A stretch of 51,511 nt of DNA from UBA1431 sp049324235 (GTDB taxonomy: Bacteria > Bacillota > Clostridia > Christensenellales > UBA1431), in assembly GCA_049324235.1 (NCBI GenBank), contig JBMOLJ010000080.1:1-51511 (forward strand), given 5' to 3'. Each line of letters begins with the position of its first letter. Within the stretch, counting starts at the first letter, position 1. The notes beneath the pieces were generated by a model that saw only the letters and a list, made by a program, of their open reading frames with translations, was not told the origin of the DNA and searched no databases. Shown here piece after piece: positions 33,661-42,225 of the stretch. The translations under genes were made by a program, and so were the position numbers.

Positions 33661-36052
33661 ATCTTCGGAAGCCTTTTTGGGTGCCGTACTCGGGCCCGAA
33701 CCGTGCTGTCGACACCCGCTCCCAGTCCGGCAGCGCCTCCAGTATCGCATTGATCCTGTGGGCGTCTGCCTTGGACATGGTGCGCGGATCCCCGAGGCAT
33801 TCCCGCCATATCTCCATAGCACAGACCCGGTCGCGTGGTGCCAGATTCAGGCTGTTGCCGGCCCGGGGGTCGCTCCAGAACATACGTCGGCGTTGGATGT
33901 CCCAATTCTGCCAATCTTCAGGCACAGGACGGTCCAAAAAGTCCTCTATCTGCCCCTGCAGGGGGTCTCTGTCCAGGTGCTGCTCACGCCTGCGTTCCGC
34001 TTCTGCTTCCAACTCAGGCGGCAGATAGAGGGGCTCCCCTAATTGCCACCGCATCACGGCTTCAGCCCATATCTGTCCTACGGTGGCTTCATCGACATCC
34101 CTGAAGATGGATCGCGTGGGTGGCTGTACCTCGGCGTCCACCGGCCAGAAGCGGCGGTTCCCGGTCGTATCTTTCAGGTAATCGTGGTCGTTGGTGGTAC
34201 CGAAGAACACGCAGCGCCTTAGATGCTTTTCAGTTTTTCGGGCATAAGCTGCGCGGTACTGGTCGTCGCACTTGCTGAGGAAGGACTTGACCGCGCGGAC
34301 GTCGGTCTTGCTGTATGCCTCCAGCTCGCCCATTTCCACGATCCACACGCCTTGCAGCAGCTCTGCGGCCTCTTTCCCTTCGAATGTCTTGATGCTGTCC
34401 GAGAACCATTGCAGTCCCATCCTGGCAAACAACGTTGATTTACCGATGCCCTGGCGGCCGCAGATTACGGTCATAGTGTCAAATTTGATCCCGGGATGCA
34501 TTGCCCTTGCCACCGCGGCTACGAAGGCCTTACGTGTCACCGCGCGGGTGTACGGATGCTCCTCAGCGCCCAGGTAGTCGATGTACAGCGTATCCAGCCG
34601 TGGCGTACCATCCCATTGGAGCGCTTGCAGGTACTCTACCACAGGATTGAACTGGTTGCGCGCCGCAGCCTGCACCAGGGCGTCCTGGACGGCCTCGCGG
34701 GCCCTGAAGCCGAGGAACCTTTCCATATACATGCGCAGGCCGGCGTCGTCGTCATCGGTCCATCGGAAGCGCCCCGCCTCCTTGGACCGTGGCTCCCAGG
34801 GCAGGGGCGCGGTGCCCACGATGGCTTCGCTGAAGGTGTCCATCGCCACCCTGCCTTTGAGCTGCGGGTCATTCTCCAGCACCACCAGCACGTTGTTGGC
34901 CGTTTTGGCCGGCGCGCCGGTGGTCGCACTGATGGCCAGCTTGCTCATCCAGTTCGGGTCATGATCCACCGGCGTCTCAAATGCCTCCGTGGCCCGCTGG
35001 TACCGCTCCTGGTTGAGCAGCGTGGTCACCTGCGGGTCGGACACCGCCAGCTCGCACATGGCGGCGTATGAGGGCAGCTTATTGACCGGCGTATCCGGTT
35101 TGGTGTCATCGTCCAGCTCAGCGAATTTATGCAGCCGTACCAGGTCGAAAGAGTTCACCAGTTTTCCGCTGCAGGGATCTGTTGCATGGTGGGAGTAGAG
35201 GAACAGGCCGTTGTCGTAGATCACCGCGCCGCCGGTCGTACTCCCCCCGGTGAAGGTATACCGTCCTGGGGTGTCGGTAGGCTCGTACACGCCGGGCAGG
35301 AATGTATCCATGGCTCGATAGATGTCGTATACCCTGCAGAAGGCGCCAACGATACCGGCCTTGGTCAGCGGATCTGCCTGCTTTTCAGCGTGTTTGGCAC
35401 GAGCCTGCTGCGCGCCGGGCACCTCCGGCCATTCGGCCACGTTACGCCAGTCGGTGTACAGGCCCAACATTCCGTCGGCCGACAGCATGGGCTTGTCGCC
35501 CACCACATAAATGTATTGGCTGTCCGCGCAGCAACTGGGCCAGTACATCAGCCGGGAAGCCTCGAAGGTGGACGGGTCGCACAGCTCCATACCGATGTGT
35601 TTGGCCAGCATCCGCGCGATGGGTTCATACTCGTCTGCGGTGACCGTCCGGTCCAGTAACGCCATCACTCGGAGCCTTGGCGCGGCCTCCTCGTGCTTGC
35701 GGGTGGAGTATACGCAGTACCAGCAGCCGAGGCCGTCCACGCGCCGCAGCACGTCCTGGGTGCCGCCCGCCGGGATATTATCGAGGTCCAGCGTGACCAC
35801 GTCGCGGCCCTGGATGGCGCTGGCCTTGCGCCGGCCGCCCCCGGCAATGGCTCCGGCCACGAATCCACCAACGTCCTTCAGTTCGTCCTGCCTGGCACGG
35901 GGCAGGCTGAGGTACTGCTCCAACGTTTCGGAGCCGCGCACGGGCGTTTTCAGCCGTTCCGCCAGCTCGGACCCCATGAGGCTTTGGGTCGGCCAGCGTG
36001 TGGCTTTGCGGCTACCGGCAGCGCTGATCATGATTAATCGATCGTGATTCAT
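33542..36052 (-). CDS. VapE-family primase-helicase
   Basis: This 836-residue replication protein has an archaeo-eukaryotic-type primase region at about 60-190 (VVTLDLDNIPAGG with the DxD motif, YSTRKHEEAAPRLRVM) and a virulence-associated E helicase domain at about 460-720. The helicase has Walker A GRQGIGKST (about 531), Walker B GVWIVEMGEL (about 574) and an arginine-finger-like GNRRFWPV. The last 60 residues, after FGPEYGTQKGFRRCKP, are basic and repetitive because the gene overlaps the iteron array, so this tail may be a recent extension. It likely unwinds and primes the phage origin that lies in its own 3' end. Confidence 0.9.
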   Translation of the reverse strand: MNHDRLIMISAAGSRKATRWPTQSLMGSELAERLKTPVRGSETLEQYLSLPRARQDELKDVGGFVAGAIAGGGRRKASAIQGRDVVTLDLDNIPAGGTQDVLRRVDGLGCWYCVYSTRKHEEAAPRLRVMALLDRTVTADEYEPIARMLAKHIGMELCDPSTFEASRLMYWPSCCADSQYIYVVGDKPMLSADGMLGLYTDWRNVAEWPEVPGAQQARAKHAEKQADPLTKAGIVGAFCRVYDIYRAMDTFLPGVYEPTDTPGRYTFTGGSTTGGAVIYDNGLFLYSHHATDPCSGKLVNSFDLVRLHKFAELDDDTKPDTPVNKLPSYAAMCELAVSDPQVTTLLNQERYQRATEAFETPVDHDPNWMSKLAISATTGAPAKTANNVLVVLENDPQLKGRVAMDTFSEAIVGTAPLPWEPRSKEAGRFRWTDDDDAGLRMYMERFLGFRAREAVQDALVQAAARNQFNPVVEYLQALQWDGTPRLDTLYIDYLGAEEHPYTRAVTRKAFVAAVARAMHPGIKFDTMTVICGRQGIGKSTLFARMGLQWFSDSIKTFEGKEAAELLQGVWIVEMGELEAYSKTDVRAVKSFLSKCDDQYRAAYARKTEKHLRRCVFFGTTNDHDYLKDTTGNRRFWPVDAEVQPPTRSIFRDVDEATVGQIWAEAVMRWQLGEPLYLPPELEAEAERRREQHLDRDPLQGQIEDFLDRPVPEDWQNWDIQRRRMFWSDPRAGNSLNLAPRDRVCAMEIWRECLGDPRTMSKADAHRINAILEALPDWERVSTARFGPEYGTQKGFRRCKPKAKSQAKIVNFGLQDGLHLCKPSKPKNDESLQDGLR

Positions 36053-36058
36053 GGAGGG

Positions 36059-36391
36059 TTACTCCTCTACTGTTGTTTCTACCGCTTCTTCGGGGTCTTC
36101 GGTATATTCCTTGTACGGTCGTGACAAGTCAAAAAGCACGTCCAGAAAATCCGTAATGACTTTATCGACCGTTTCACTGGCGAGACGGCTATTCTTGGCC
36201 GAAACCAGGGACACCGTCATGGTTTGAAAAACTCGATTGTTTCTCATGAGGTCCTTTAGCCGCATTGCAGCCGTCGGCGAACTAACGAGCAATTTAACGA
36301 GGTCCTGCTTATCCCCTAATTTCGAAATCAGTTCCAATCCTTCACGAATCTTATCGATCCCCAGGATCATCGCTTCACCTTTGGTTTGCAT
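36059..36391 (-). CDS. Replication-operon protein of unknown function
   Basis: This 110-residue, mostly helical protein (ILGIDKIREGLELISKLGDK, VKLLVSSPTAAMRLKDLMRN) with an acidic end (YTEDPEEAVETTVEE) sits between the DNA polymerase and vapE, with gaps of only 5 and 6 bp. GGAGTAAAAGCT precedes ATG 36391; Met8 is a second option. No motif is recognised. Tight linkage suggests a helper of the replisome, for example a loader or clamp-like factor, but this is only positional. Confidence 0.6.
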   Translation of the reverse strand: MQTKGEAMILGIDKIREGLELISKLGDKQDLVKLLVSSPTAAMRLKDLMRNNRVFQTMTVSLVSAKNSRLASETVDKVITDFLDVLFDLSRPYKEYTEDPEEAVETTVEE

Positions 36392-36396
36392 AGCTT

Positions 36397-38388
36397 TTAC
36401 TCCTTCTTATAAAAATCAGTTATGAACCCGTCTGCCTTGAGCAGCAATCCCCGCGCCCAGGATATGGGCTGACCCATAACGGCGCGCACATGGCCCAAAG
36501 CCTGCTCAGCATGGCTGCTTTCCACTTCCAATACGAGCTCATCATGGATGTGCATCACTGTTTGATATCCGTAGGCGTTCAGTGCGGCCAGGCTCCACGC
36601 AAGGCAGTCCCGGGCGATGGCCTGCACCACATTCTCGACCAGCTTCCCGCCGTAGGTCGGTATAGGTTCCCACTTCTTACCGGCTTGGTTCACGCCCCAA
36701 TAATGCAGGGCCTCGCGCCCCCGGTCGTTCACGCACAGGAACGGCCGGGCATAGTAGAGTTTCCGCCCGCTGGGCAGCTGGATGGTCAGGAAGTGCGTGT
36801 TGGTCTCGAGGTAGCCGATCTGGTCGATAATGAGGCCTTTCAGGCCTACCGGGCACCCGGTGCGCATGACCTCCAGCGCGGCGTTCTCCATCGCGTACCA
36901 CAGGTCCACGATGCGCTTGTTCGCCTGGCGCCACCGCTGGACGATCTCGGGCAGTTCCTCTTCGGTCAGGCCCATGTTCAACGCGCCCATGGCGATGAGC
37001 GCGCCGCTGGCGCCCTGATACCCGAGAGCCAGCTCCGCGATCTTGCCTTTCTGCCGGAGCTCGTATTCCGGATTGCCCTTGCTGATCTTCTCGATGGGCA
37101 CGCCGAACATGGCGGATGCCGAAGCTTCATATATCTTGCCGTGCGTGGCGAACACGTCCTGTCGCCACTGCTCCCCGGCCAGCCATGCGATCACGCGCGC
37201 CTCGATGGCGCTGAAATCCGCCACCACGAAGGTATGCCCCGGAGCGGGCACGAAGGCTGTGCGGATAAGCTGTGAGAGCGTGTCAGGTACGTTCCCATAA
37301 ATTACCCGGAGATGGTTCAGCTTGCGCTGTCGCACGCAGTCCCGGGCGAGGCCCAGCGTTTTGAGGTAGTTACGGGGCAGGTTCTGGACCTGCACCAAAC
37401 GCCCAGCCCAGCGCCCGGTACGGTTGGCGCCGTAGAACTGCAGCAGGCCCCGCACGCGGCTGTCGTCGCCGACAGCCTCCTGCATGGCCACATACTTTTT
37501 GACAGAGGTCTTACTGAGCTCCTGCCGGATCTCCAGCATGCGCTTTATGCGTTCGTTGTCGGTGGTCTTTACCATGGTCTTTACCGTTTCTTTTCGCAGG
37601 TCCTCCACTTCCTCGCCTTCGTCGGCCAGCCATTTCGTGAGCTGCGCCACGCTGTTGGGGTTGTCGAGCCCGGACAGCGCCACGGCTTCGGCGGTGAGTT
37701 CTTGGGTTATGGTGCCGCTGCAGTATAGCGCGCCGTCGACCAGCTCGCGGTCAACGCGGACGCCGCGGGCATTGATGCGCTGGTCCAGCTCCCACAGCCA
37801 CTGCTCGCTGTCCGGCACCTGGTATGGGGCAAGCCTGCGCGCGATCTCCATCTCGGTGACCACGTCCTGCGCGCAGTATTCCTTGAACAAGTTCCATTTC
37901 TCCGGTTCGTGGTGCGGGAGCGTCCGGGTCCTGTTGCCGTTGGTTTTGGTGGGCGTGCAGGGTACGCAGAAGGTGCGTATCAGTGATGTGCCGGTGCTCA
38001 GTTTCCGCTTCTCGAGAGGGAGGCCGAGGGCTTCCCCTGTGGCCGCCAGCCCGGCGGGGTATCCGCAGTACAGGGCGTGCATCATGGTGCAGCGCCACTG
38101 CGGCAGCCAGTCCTCCGGGTGGGCAATATTAAAGTGCTTGCTCAGGCAGTACCATTCGAACGGCGCGTTGTAGGCGTGCTTGAGGACATTGGAATCTGTC
38201 AGAGCCTGCAGCACATTATCTGGTATCTGTCCGCCTTGAGCGAGGTCTATCACCTGCACCGTCGCGCCGTCAAAACTGTACGCGAACAGCAGGAGCTGGA
38301 AGTCGGGGGACTGTACGTATTTGTACAGTCCCGCCTTCCGGATGTCCACGCTGCTGAATGTTTCGATGTCGATGCTCAGGTGTTGCAT
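36397..38388 (-). CDS. Family A DNA polymerase
   Basis: This 663-residue phage replicative polymerase keeps a 3'-5' exonuclease-type N-terminus (LSIDIETFSSVD with Asp7/Glu9, NAPFEWYCL, YCAQDVVTEMEI) and the polymerase domain: motif A FVVADFSAIEARVIAWLAGE (about 388-407), motif B RQKGKIAELALGYQG, and motif C HIHDELVLEV. It lacks a 5' nuclease domain, as in other phage Pol A enzymes. It copies phage DNA with the adjacent VapE and ssDNA-binding protein. All key residues appear present, so it should be active. Confidence 0.95.
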   Translation of the reverse strand: MQHLSIDIETFSSVDIRKAGLYKYVQSPDFQLLLFAYSFDGATVQVIDLAQGGQIPDNVLQALTDSNVLKHAYNAPFEWYCLSKHFNIAHPEDWLPQWRCTMMHALYCGYPAGLAATGEALGLPLEKRKLSTGTSLIRTFCVPCTPTKTNGNRTRTLPHHEPEKWNLFKEYCAQDVVTEMEIARRLAPYQVPDSEQWLWELDQRINARGVRVDRELVDGALYCSGTITQELTAEAVALSGLDNPNSVAQLTKWLADEGEEVEDLRKETVKTMVKTTDNERIKRMLEIRQELSKTSVKKYVAMQEAVGDDSRVRGLLQFYGANRTGRWAGRLVQVQNLPRNYLKTLGLARDCVRQRKLNHLRVIYGNVPDTLSQLIRTAFVPAPGHTFVVADFSAIEARVIAWLAGEQWRQDVFATHGKIYEASASAMFGVPIEKISKGNPEYELRQKGKIAELALGYQGASGALIAMGALNMGLTEEELPEIVQRWRQANKRIVDLWYAMENAALEVMRTGCPVGLKGLIIDQIGYLETNTHFLTIQLPSGRKLYYARPFLCVNDRGREALHYWGVNQAGKKWEPIPTYGGKLVENVVQAIARDCLAWSLAALNAYGYQTVMHIHDELVLEVESSHAEQALGHVRAVMGQPISWARGLLLKADGFITDFYKKE

Positions 38389-38389
38389 G

Positions 38390-39097
38390 TTATAGCCCCA
38401 TTACGCCGCCATACGGCTGCCCGGTGATCGGGTTGATCTGCGACTGCTGCGCTGGCGCCTGAGTTTGAGACGGAGCATATTGCGGCTGCGCAGGAGTCTG
38501 CCATGGGGGCGTATCCGTTTGCTGCTGGGGGTACTGCGGCGCCGGTACATATGGCTGCTGAGGCATGCTCCCGAAGACCTCCGCCGCGGTCGTGCGACCG
38601 CCCAGCGGCTCACCATCGCGCGTTTTTTGAACAGGACCGAGGCCGCAACCGATACCGCGCCTGCCGGCCTGGTTGTATGCAAAGAAGTTGATGTTCACGC
38701 GGGCGTACATCCCGCTGTAGACTTCGGTAGGGTTGATGATCGGATTCATAGCGATATCGACGATCTCCTGCGGCTGTTTACTTGACGCGGTCATGACCCA
38801 GTGGCCTTTGCACTCGGGCCCGAACGCGATCCCGTTCGGACGGAGGCCGTCGCCATCATGGATCGGTATGGGAGGCTGCGGCGGCCGGATGCCACCCCAC
38901 TTGCTGGAGACGCCCTCTGCGATCGCCGCCTGGATGGCGGCGTCGATACGCCGCTTCGTGTCGATGTCGGTCTTGGGGATCAGCAGTGTGGCGCTGTATT
39001 TGGGTTCGGCGTCGGGCTTGGGCGCGTAGGGCTTCATCAGGTGTTCATACGAGATACGGACTTCGCCTGTCGTCACTTCGGTAGGTTTGTTTGCCAT
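38390..39097 (-). CDS. DUF2815-like ssDNA-binding protein
   Basis: This 235-residue protein has an OB-fold-like core (GEVRISYEHLMKPYAPKPDA, KYSATLLIPKTDIDTKRRID, HWVMTASSKQPQEIVDI, VYSGMYARVNINFFAYNQAG) typical of DUF2815 proteins, which resemble T7 gp2.5. A Gln/Pro-rich tail (about 175-225) ends in INPITGQPYGGVMGL, where single-stranded DNA-binding proteins usually carry a flexible partner-binding tail. It stands one base after the DUF2800 nuclease stop and directly before the polymerase, so it probably coats ssDNA at the phage fork. Confidence 0.85.
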   Translation of the reverse strand: MANKPTEVTTGEVRISYEHLMKPYAPKPDAEPKYSATLLIPKTDIDTKRRIDAAIQAAIAEGVSSKWGGIRPPQPPIPIHDGDGLRPNGIAFGPECKGHWVMTASSKQPQEIVDIAMNPIINPTEVYSGMYARVNINFFAYNQAGRRGIGCGLGPVQKTRDGEPLGGRTTAAEVFGSMPQQPYVPAPQYPQQQTDTPPWQTPAQPQYAPSQTQAPAQQSQINPITGQPYGGVMGL

Positions 39098-40291
39098 TTA
39101 GTTTTCATCCTTTCCAAATGCCTCTGCGGCTGTCGTTTTGTTAGTGATCGCTTCACGCTTGTCGCTTAGAAGTGCCAGCGCGGGTTTGCCGGGCGGTTTC
39201 TCGATGCGCGATTTCAGCAGTTCGTCGAATTTCGCTTTACCAAGGAGCTTCTCGACGCTTGTCAGGGTGATCGGTTTCCGTTCGTACAGCAGCGCTTCAT
39301 CGTATCCGGCGGCTACAAGAGCCGCAAACGCTTCATCGGTGTTGATGAACTGCCGGGTACTCCGGCCTTCCACGGCCTTCCAGCCGGGGATCTCTTCGCC
39401 CTTGAGCAGCTCGCTCAAGGCGTAGTCCTCAAGGCTCGACACCCATGCCTGCAGGTTACGGGCACGGACAAGGATATCGCCCACCTCTTTGTTGGTCAGC
39501 AGCGGGGGTAGTTTCCCCCCGAAAACTTCCAGCGCGAGGTGCGTATCTGCCTGTGCACGGCATTGCGCCTTTGCGCGGCAGAACCGGCACCACTCGCCGG
39601 CGCAGAATTCGCCCTCACCATTGTAGGCCTGCTGTGCGGCTGGCTTGATGCTTTCGCCCCATGCGCGCAGATCGTCGGCGGTCGTCAGGTGCTCGCTGAT
39701 GTTATCCAGACGCGGCTGTATGATGGCCATGGTCACGACATCGATGTCATAGACCAGCGCGTATTCTTTTAGCGCGCCGAGAGCATAGAGTCCCATCTGC
39801 GGGTTGCTTTCGGCGGATACCGAGACGCCCTTGCCGTATTTGAAGTCAATGATATGCAGCGCGTGCCCGCCGATGATGATGCAGTCTCCGGTGCCGAAGC
39901 CTTCGGGGGCATAATCGGAGTAGTTCAGCTGCTTTTCGACCACGATATGCGGTGGCTGGGTGTAGGAGTGGACGACGCGCTGTACGTATTCCACGTAAGT
40001 GTCGGTGTATCGCAACATTTCGTCCTGATAGAGCGGGTCCGCCTGCAACTGCTTCAGCGCAGCGTTGAACTTCCGCGGCCCCATCGGTTCTATGTAGAGT
40101 TTCCGAAGCCTCAACTCAGCGATCGCGTGTGCCAGACGGCCCTCTTCGGCGTATACACTGGTCTGATCGGGCAGCATATCCTCCAGCCGGGCGGATGGGG
40201 GGCAGTGTAGCCACTTATGCGCCCCCGACGCCGACAACAGCGCGTGCTCGCGTTCCGGTTCCTGTGCGACGGGTATAGCGGTTGCATTCAT
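39098..40291 (-). CDS. DUF2800 Cas4/RecB-like nuclease
   Basis: This 397-residue protein of the PD-(D/E)XK superfamily shows HKWLHCPPSARLEDM, GFGTGDCIIIGGHALHIIDF followed by KYGKG (catalytic Asp, Asp and Lys) and QMGLYALGAL. The C-terminal set CAGEWCRFCRAKAQC with the early Cys of HCPPS is the arrangement of an Fe-S cluster as in Cas4/AddB. It likely processes DNA ends for recombination-dependent replication together with the ssDNA-binding protein next to it. It overlaps the upstream gene by 4 nt (ATGA-type coupling). Confidence 0.88.
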   Translation of the reverse strand: MNATAIPVAQEPEREHALLSASGAHKWLHCPPSARLEDMLPDQTSVYAEEGRLAHAIAELRLRKLYIEPMGPRKFNAALKQLQADPLYQDEMLRYTDTYVEYVQRVVHSYTQPPHIVVEKQLNYSDYAPEGFGTGDCIIIGGHALHIIDFKYGKGVSVSAESNPQMGLYALGALKEYALVYDIDVVTMAIIQPRLDNISEHLTTADDLRAWGESIKPAAQQAYNGEGEFCAGEWCRFCRAKAQCRAQADTHLALEVFGGKLPPLLTNKEVGDILVRARNLQAWVSSLEDYALSELLKGEEIPGWKAVEGRSTRQFINTDEAFAALVAAGYDEALLYERKPITLTSVEKLLGKAKFDELLKSRIEKPPGKPALALLSDKREAITNKTTAAEAFGKDEN

Positions 40292-40692
40292 ATCCGCGCC
40301 CCCATACTGCGCAGGGATGTCGCGAAAGCTCCGTACTGCTCCGCGGGCAGCTGGGTCACTGCCTGCACACCGAAGCTGCCCAGCAACTGAATAAGATCCG
40401 TTTGCCGCCCCGCGTCCATGATCTGCGCGGCAGCCAGGGCGATCTGCTCCTGCGTGTACGTCGGCGCTGTTGTAGGCAACGGCGCGGCTGCAGCGACCGG
40501 TACAGCTGCAGGCGGAGTCTGAGGCACGGGCGTCTGAGCCACCACCTCTTCGGATGTATGGCCGGTGATGTCGTCCGGCATCGGCAGTGCGGTTTCTATT
40601 TCGGGATTGAGCGCCCCGACGGGGGGTTTAAGCAGGTTGATCACCTGCTGCGCTTGTTCAAGGTCGACAGTGATGGTCATTTGCAGCTTCAT
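40288..40692 (-). CDS. Small replication-operon protein, function unknown
   Basis: This 134-residue protein starts with a short beta-alpha unit (KLQMTITVDLEQAQQVINLL). A Pro/Ala/Val-rich linker (about 55-80) leads to a helical C-terminus (YTQEQIALAAAQIMDAG ... LLGSFGVQAVTQLPAEQYG). The C-terminal part looks like a small helical repeat found in several phage proteins placed before DUF2800 nucleases. It is coupled to that gene by a 4-nt overlap. No enzymatic motif is seen. Confidence 0.65.
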   Translation of the reverse strand: MKLQMTITVDLEQAQQVINLLKPPVGALNPEIETALPMPDDITGHTSEEVVAQTPVPQTPPAAVPVAAAAPLPTTAPTYTQEQIALAAAQIMDAGRQTDLIQLLGSFGVQAVTQLPAEQYGAFATSLRSMGARI

Positions 40693-40695
40693 TAT

Positions 40696-40866
40696 TTAAT
40701 CCTCCTTCTGCTGTTCGATCGTGACGGTGATCCCCTGCTTGGGGTCAATCCCCGCTTCATCTACCAGTTTCTTTTTCAGATACAAGGTCATTTGTTCAGG
40801 GCGTTCACCGGTCTCAAACCGGTAGCATGTCTTGGTTTCCGTTTTGTAGTTGAAATCAAGGGTCAA
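40696..40866 (-). CDS. 56-residue phage protein with TTG start
   Basis: TTG 40866 follows AGAGGAGG with a 7-8 nt gap and overlaps the upstream stop as TTGA, the same coupling seen with ATGA in this operon. The 56 residues (TLDFNYKTETKTCYRFETGE ... KKKLVDEAGIDPKQGITVTI) form a tidy beta-rich, highly charged peptide. It fills what would otherwise be a 170-bp gap. Function unknown; the coding call rests on the ribosome binding site, overlap and composition. Confidence 0.7.
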   Translation of the reverse strand: MTLDFNYKTETKTCYRFETGERPEQMTLYLKKKLVDEAGIDPKQGITVTIEQQKED

Positions 40867-41075
40867 TGAAAATCCTCCTCTCCCAGGACGCGCAGGTCAC
40901 CCCGCGCGCCTTGACACCATTTCCGTTTGGGTATATCCTTTAGGTAAGTTAGTCCGGGTTTCTGCATTGGTCGCGCTGCAACGCGGCCTTTGCGCTTTTT
41001 GGATGTCCGCTCCAGCAGCAAATACAGGATACCCGCGCCTATGCAGGCCACTCCAAGCTGCACAATTATACTCAT
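40863..41075 (-). CDS. Small single-pass membrane protein
   Basis: This 70-residue protein has one N-terminal membrane segment (MSIIVQLGVACIGAGILYLL) followed by a basic tail (ERTSKKRKGRVAARPMQKPG). GAAGGAGAGGATCGC precedes ATG 41075, and the ATG overlaps the upstream stop as ATGA. A paralogous stretch with the same TSK...ARPMQ tail occurs at 41479-41670, so the small membrane gene seems to have been duplicated. Role unknown. Confidence 0.65.
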   Translation of the reverse strand: MSIIVQLGVACIGAGILYLLLERTSKKRKGRVAARPMQKPGLTYLKDIPKRKWCQGARGDLRVLGEEDFH

Positions 41076-41245
41076 GCGATCCTCTCCTTCAGCAGACAGC
41101 TGCAATACGGGCAACAGACATAATCCACCTTCTTCAGCAGTCCGCGCTTTCCAGTCACATAGATGAGCTTCCAGACTTCATTGCCCGTGATAAGCAACCT
41201 TTCGTCTTCCGGCATTGCCGGGCATTTGTGAATGTTTTCAGGCAC
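41072..41245 (-). CDS. 57-residue Cys-rich phage protein, GTG start
   Basis: GTG 41245 follows GAAAGGAGGAAGACCA. The ORF reads PENIHKCPAMPEDERLLITG and ends with KVDYVCCPYCSCLLKERIA, in which four cysteines form a zinc ribbon. Its stop overlaps the next start as ATGA. It was found by reading the gap; it is too short for usual ORF cut-offs. Function unknown. Confidence 0.7.
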   Translation of the reverse strand: MPENIHKCPAMPEDERLLITGNEVWKLIYVTGKRGLLKKVDYVCCPYCSCLLKERIA

Positions 41246-41282
41246 TGGTCTTCCTCCTTTCTAACAGGTTCATGTCGTCCTC

Positions 41283-41519
41283 CTATTCTGCGGGCATCTG
41301 ATAAACAATGCCGCTCCCGGTTGTTTCGACGTGCGCCTGTATTTCGTCCAGGATTTCGATGCATCGCTCAGTGGATTTGTATTTTCCCAGGACAAAGGGA
41401 TCGTCATCGCCGCTCGTGAATCCTCCCATTTCAAATCCATCAGCCCGTTCTTTGCTGCATATGCTCACAGTACGAAATTTACCCAGGACGCACTTGCTCT
41501 GACTCCGAATAATTACCAT
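41283..41519 (-). CDS. Conserved small phage protein, function unknown
   Basis: This 78-residue protein reads VIIRSQSKCVLGKFRTVSIC, MGGFTSGDDDPFVLGKYKST and CIEILDEIQAHVETTGSGIV. It is a compact alpha/beta protein of a kind common in the early region of Firmicutes phages. I start it at ATG 41519, because the preceding GGGAGG is the ribosome binding site (an ATG four codons earlier would read through it). No function is known. Confidence 0.68.
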   Translation of the reverse strand: MVIIRSQSKCVLGKFRTVSICSKERADGFEMGGFTSGDDDPFVLGKYKSTERCIEILDEIQAHVETTGSGIVYQMPAE

Positions 41520-41670
41520 ATTTCCTCCCATTGGGCGCCCATTGATTGACAGGCGCCGGTGTTTTTGTTACTCTTTCAGTTTGCATTGGTCGCGTCTCTC
41601 CAGCGCGGCCTTTGCTCGTTTTGGTGGCCCACCGCATAAACACCAGCATCAGCGGGATACCGACGCACAC
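41479..41670 (-). CDS. Possible second small membrane protein, overlapping neighbours
   Basis: From GTG 41670 the frame gives 63 residues: a short hydrophobic N-terminus (VGIPLMLVFMRW) and a tail (TSKGRAGETRPMQTERVTKT) that resembles the tail of the 40863-41075 protein. The DNA around both, including GCATTGGTCGCG and GCGGCCTTTG, is also similar, so one is likely a duplicate of the other. It overlaps the zinc-ribbon gene by 95 nt and the next gene by 41 nt. It could be a real overlapping gene or a decaying copy. Confidence 0.4.
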   Translation of the reverse strand: MCVGIPLMLVFMRWATKTSKGRAGETRPMQTERVTKTPAPVNQWAPNGRKYGNYSESEQVRPG

Positions 41671-41782
41671 GCTTTTCGTCCTCTGCGGACATCATCGTCA
41701 TATTCCCGCAGCGGAAGCATTTTTCGTCATTTTCAGGCATGCGTGCCGTGTATCCACAAACGGCGCATCGCTTTTTGATCAT
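41576..41782 (-). CDS. Small zinc-ribbon protein
   Basis: This 68-residue protein begins IKKRCAVCGYTARMPENDEK followed by CFRCGN, a classic two-knuckle zinc ribbon. The rest (SAEDEKRVRRYPADAG ...) is polar and may be translated out of register with an overlapping gene (41479-41670). AAAGGAGTGAACAAGGC precedes ATG 41782, and the start overlaps the upstream stop by 4 nt. Probably a nucleic-acid or protein adaptor of the early region; unassigned. Confidence 0.6.
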   Translation of the reverse strand: MIKKRCAVCGYTARMPENDEKCFRCGNMTMMSAEDEKRVRRYPADAGVYAVGHQNEQRPRWRDATNAN

Positions 41783-42009
41783 GCCTTGTTCACTCCTTTC
41801 AGCCACGGCATTTTCCCGTTGTAATAGGTCTCTGCGATATGCGCCTGCGTTGTCGCGTCCAAGGAAGCCAGCCGTCGATTCGCCCTTTTGCGGGATTCCT
41901 CTGCTTTCTCGGGCGTTTTGAAAAACGAGCATTCGCAACCCTGGCACCGCTTGGCCGTAAGCACCGTGCATACGGCTTTTTCGCTATACGCAAAACAGGT
42001 TTTATCCAT
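41779..42009 (-). CDS. Cys-rich conserved phage protein
   Basis: This 76-residue protein reads DKTCFAYSEKAVCTVLTAKR then CQGCECSFFKTPEKAEESRK, with five cysteines that may bind one zinc. The C-terminus HIAETYYNGKMPWLKG is typical of a protein family found in the early operons of Clostridia phages. It overlaps both neighbours by a few bases. No function is assigned. Confidence 0.7.
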   Translation of the reverse strand: MDKTCFAYSEKAVCTVLTAKRCQGCECSFFKTPEKAEESRKRANRRLASLDATTQAHIAETYYNGKMPWLKGVNKA

Positions 42010-42211
42010 AGGCCTTGTCCCTCTTTTCCGCCTCGTCCAGCCACTTCATGGGCCGTGCGCTGCAATATTTGTTCCGGCATCGCGTGACGATCATCCCGCA
42101 CGCCCGGCATTGAGCATGCCCGAATTTGCCTCCCTCCCTGTCGTTGATAGCCTCGTATAGGCTTCTTGTGGGTTTCATGGGCGGATTCGTGAGCGCGCGT
42201 ACATGGGGCAC
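42002..42211 (-). CDS. Small zinc-ribbon protein
   Basis: This 69-residue protein has SLYEAINDREGGKFGHAQ followed by CRACGMIVTRCRNKYCSARP, a four-cysteine ribbon. AAAGGAGGCGACGAC precedes the GTG at 42211, which I take as the start; the longer frame reads through that ribosome binding site. ATG at codon 12 is an alternative. It is part of the early leftward transcript. Function unknown. Confidence 0.62.
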   Translation of the reverse strand: MPHVRALTNPPMKPTRSLYEAINDREGGKFGHAQCRACGMIVTRCRNKYCSARPMKWLDEAEKRDKAYG

Positions 42212-42225
42212 GTCGTCGCCTCCTT

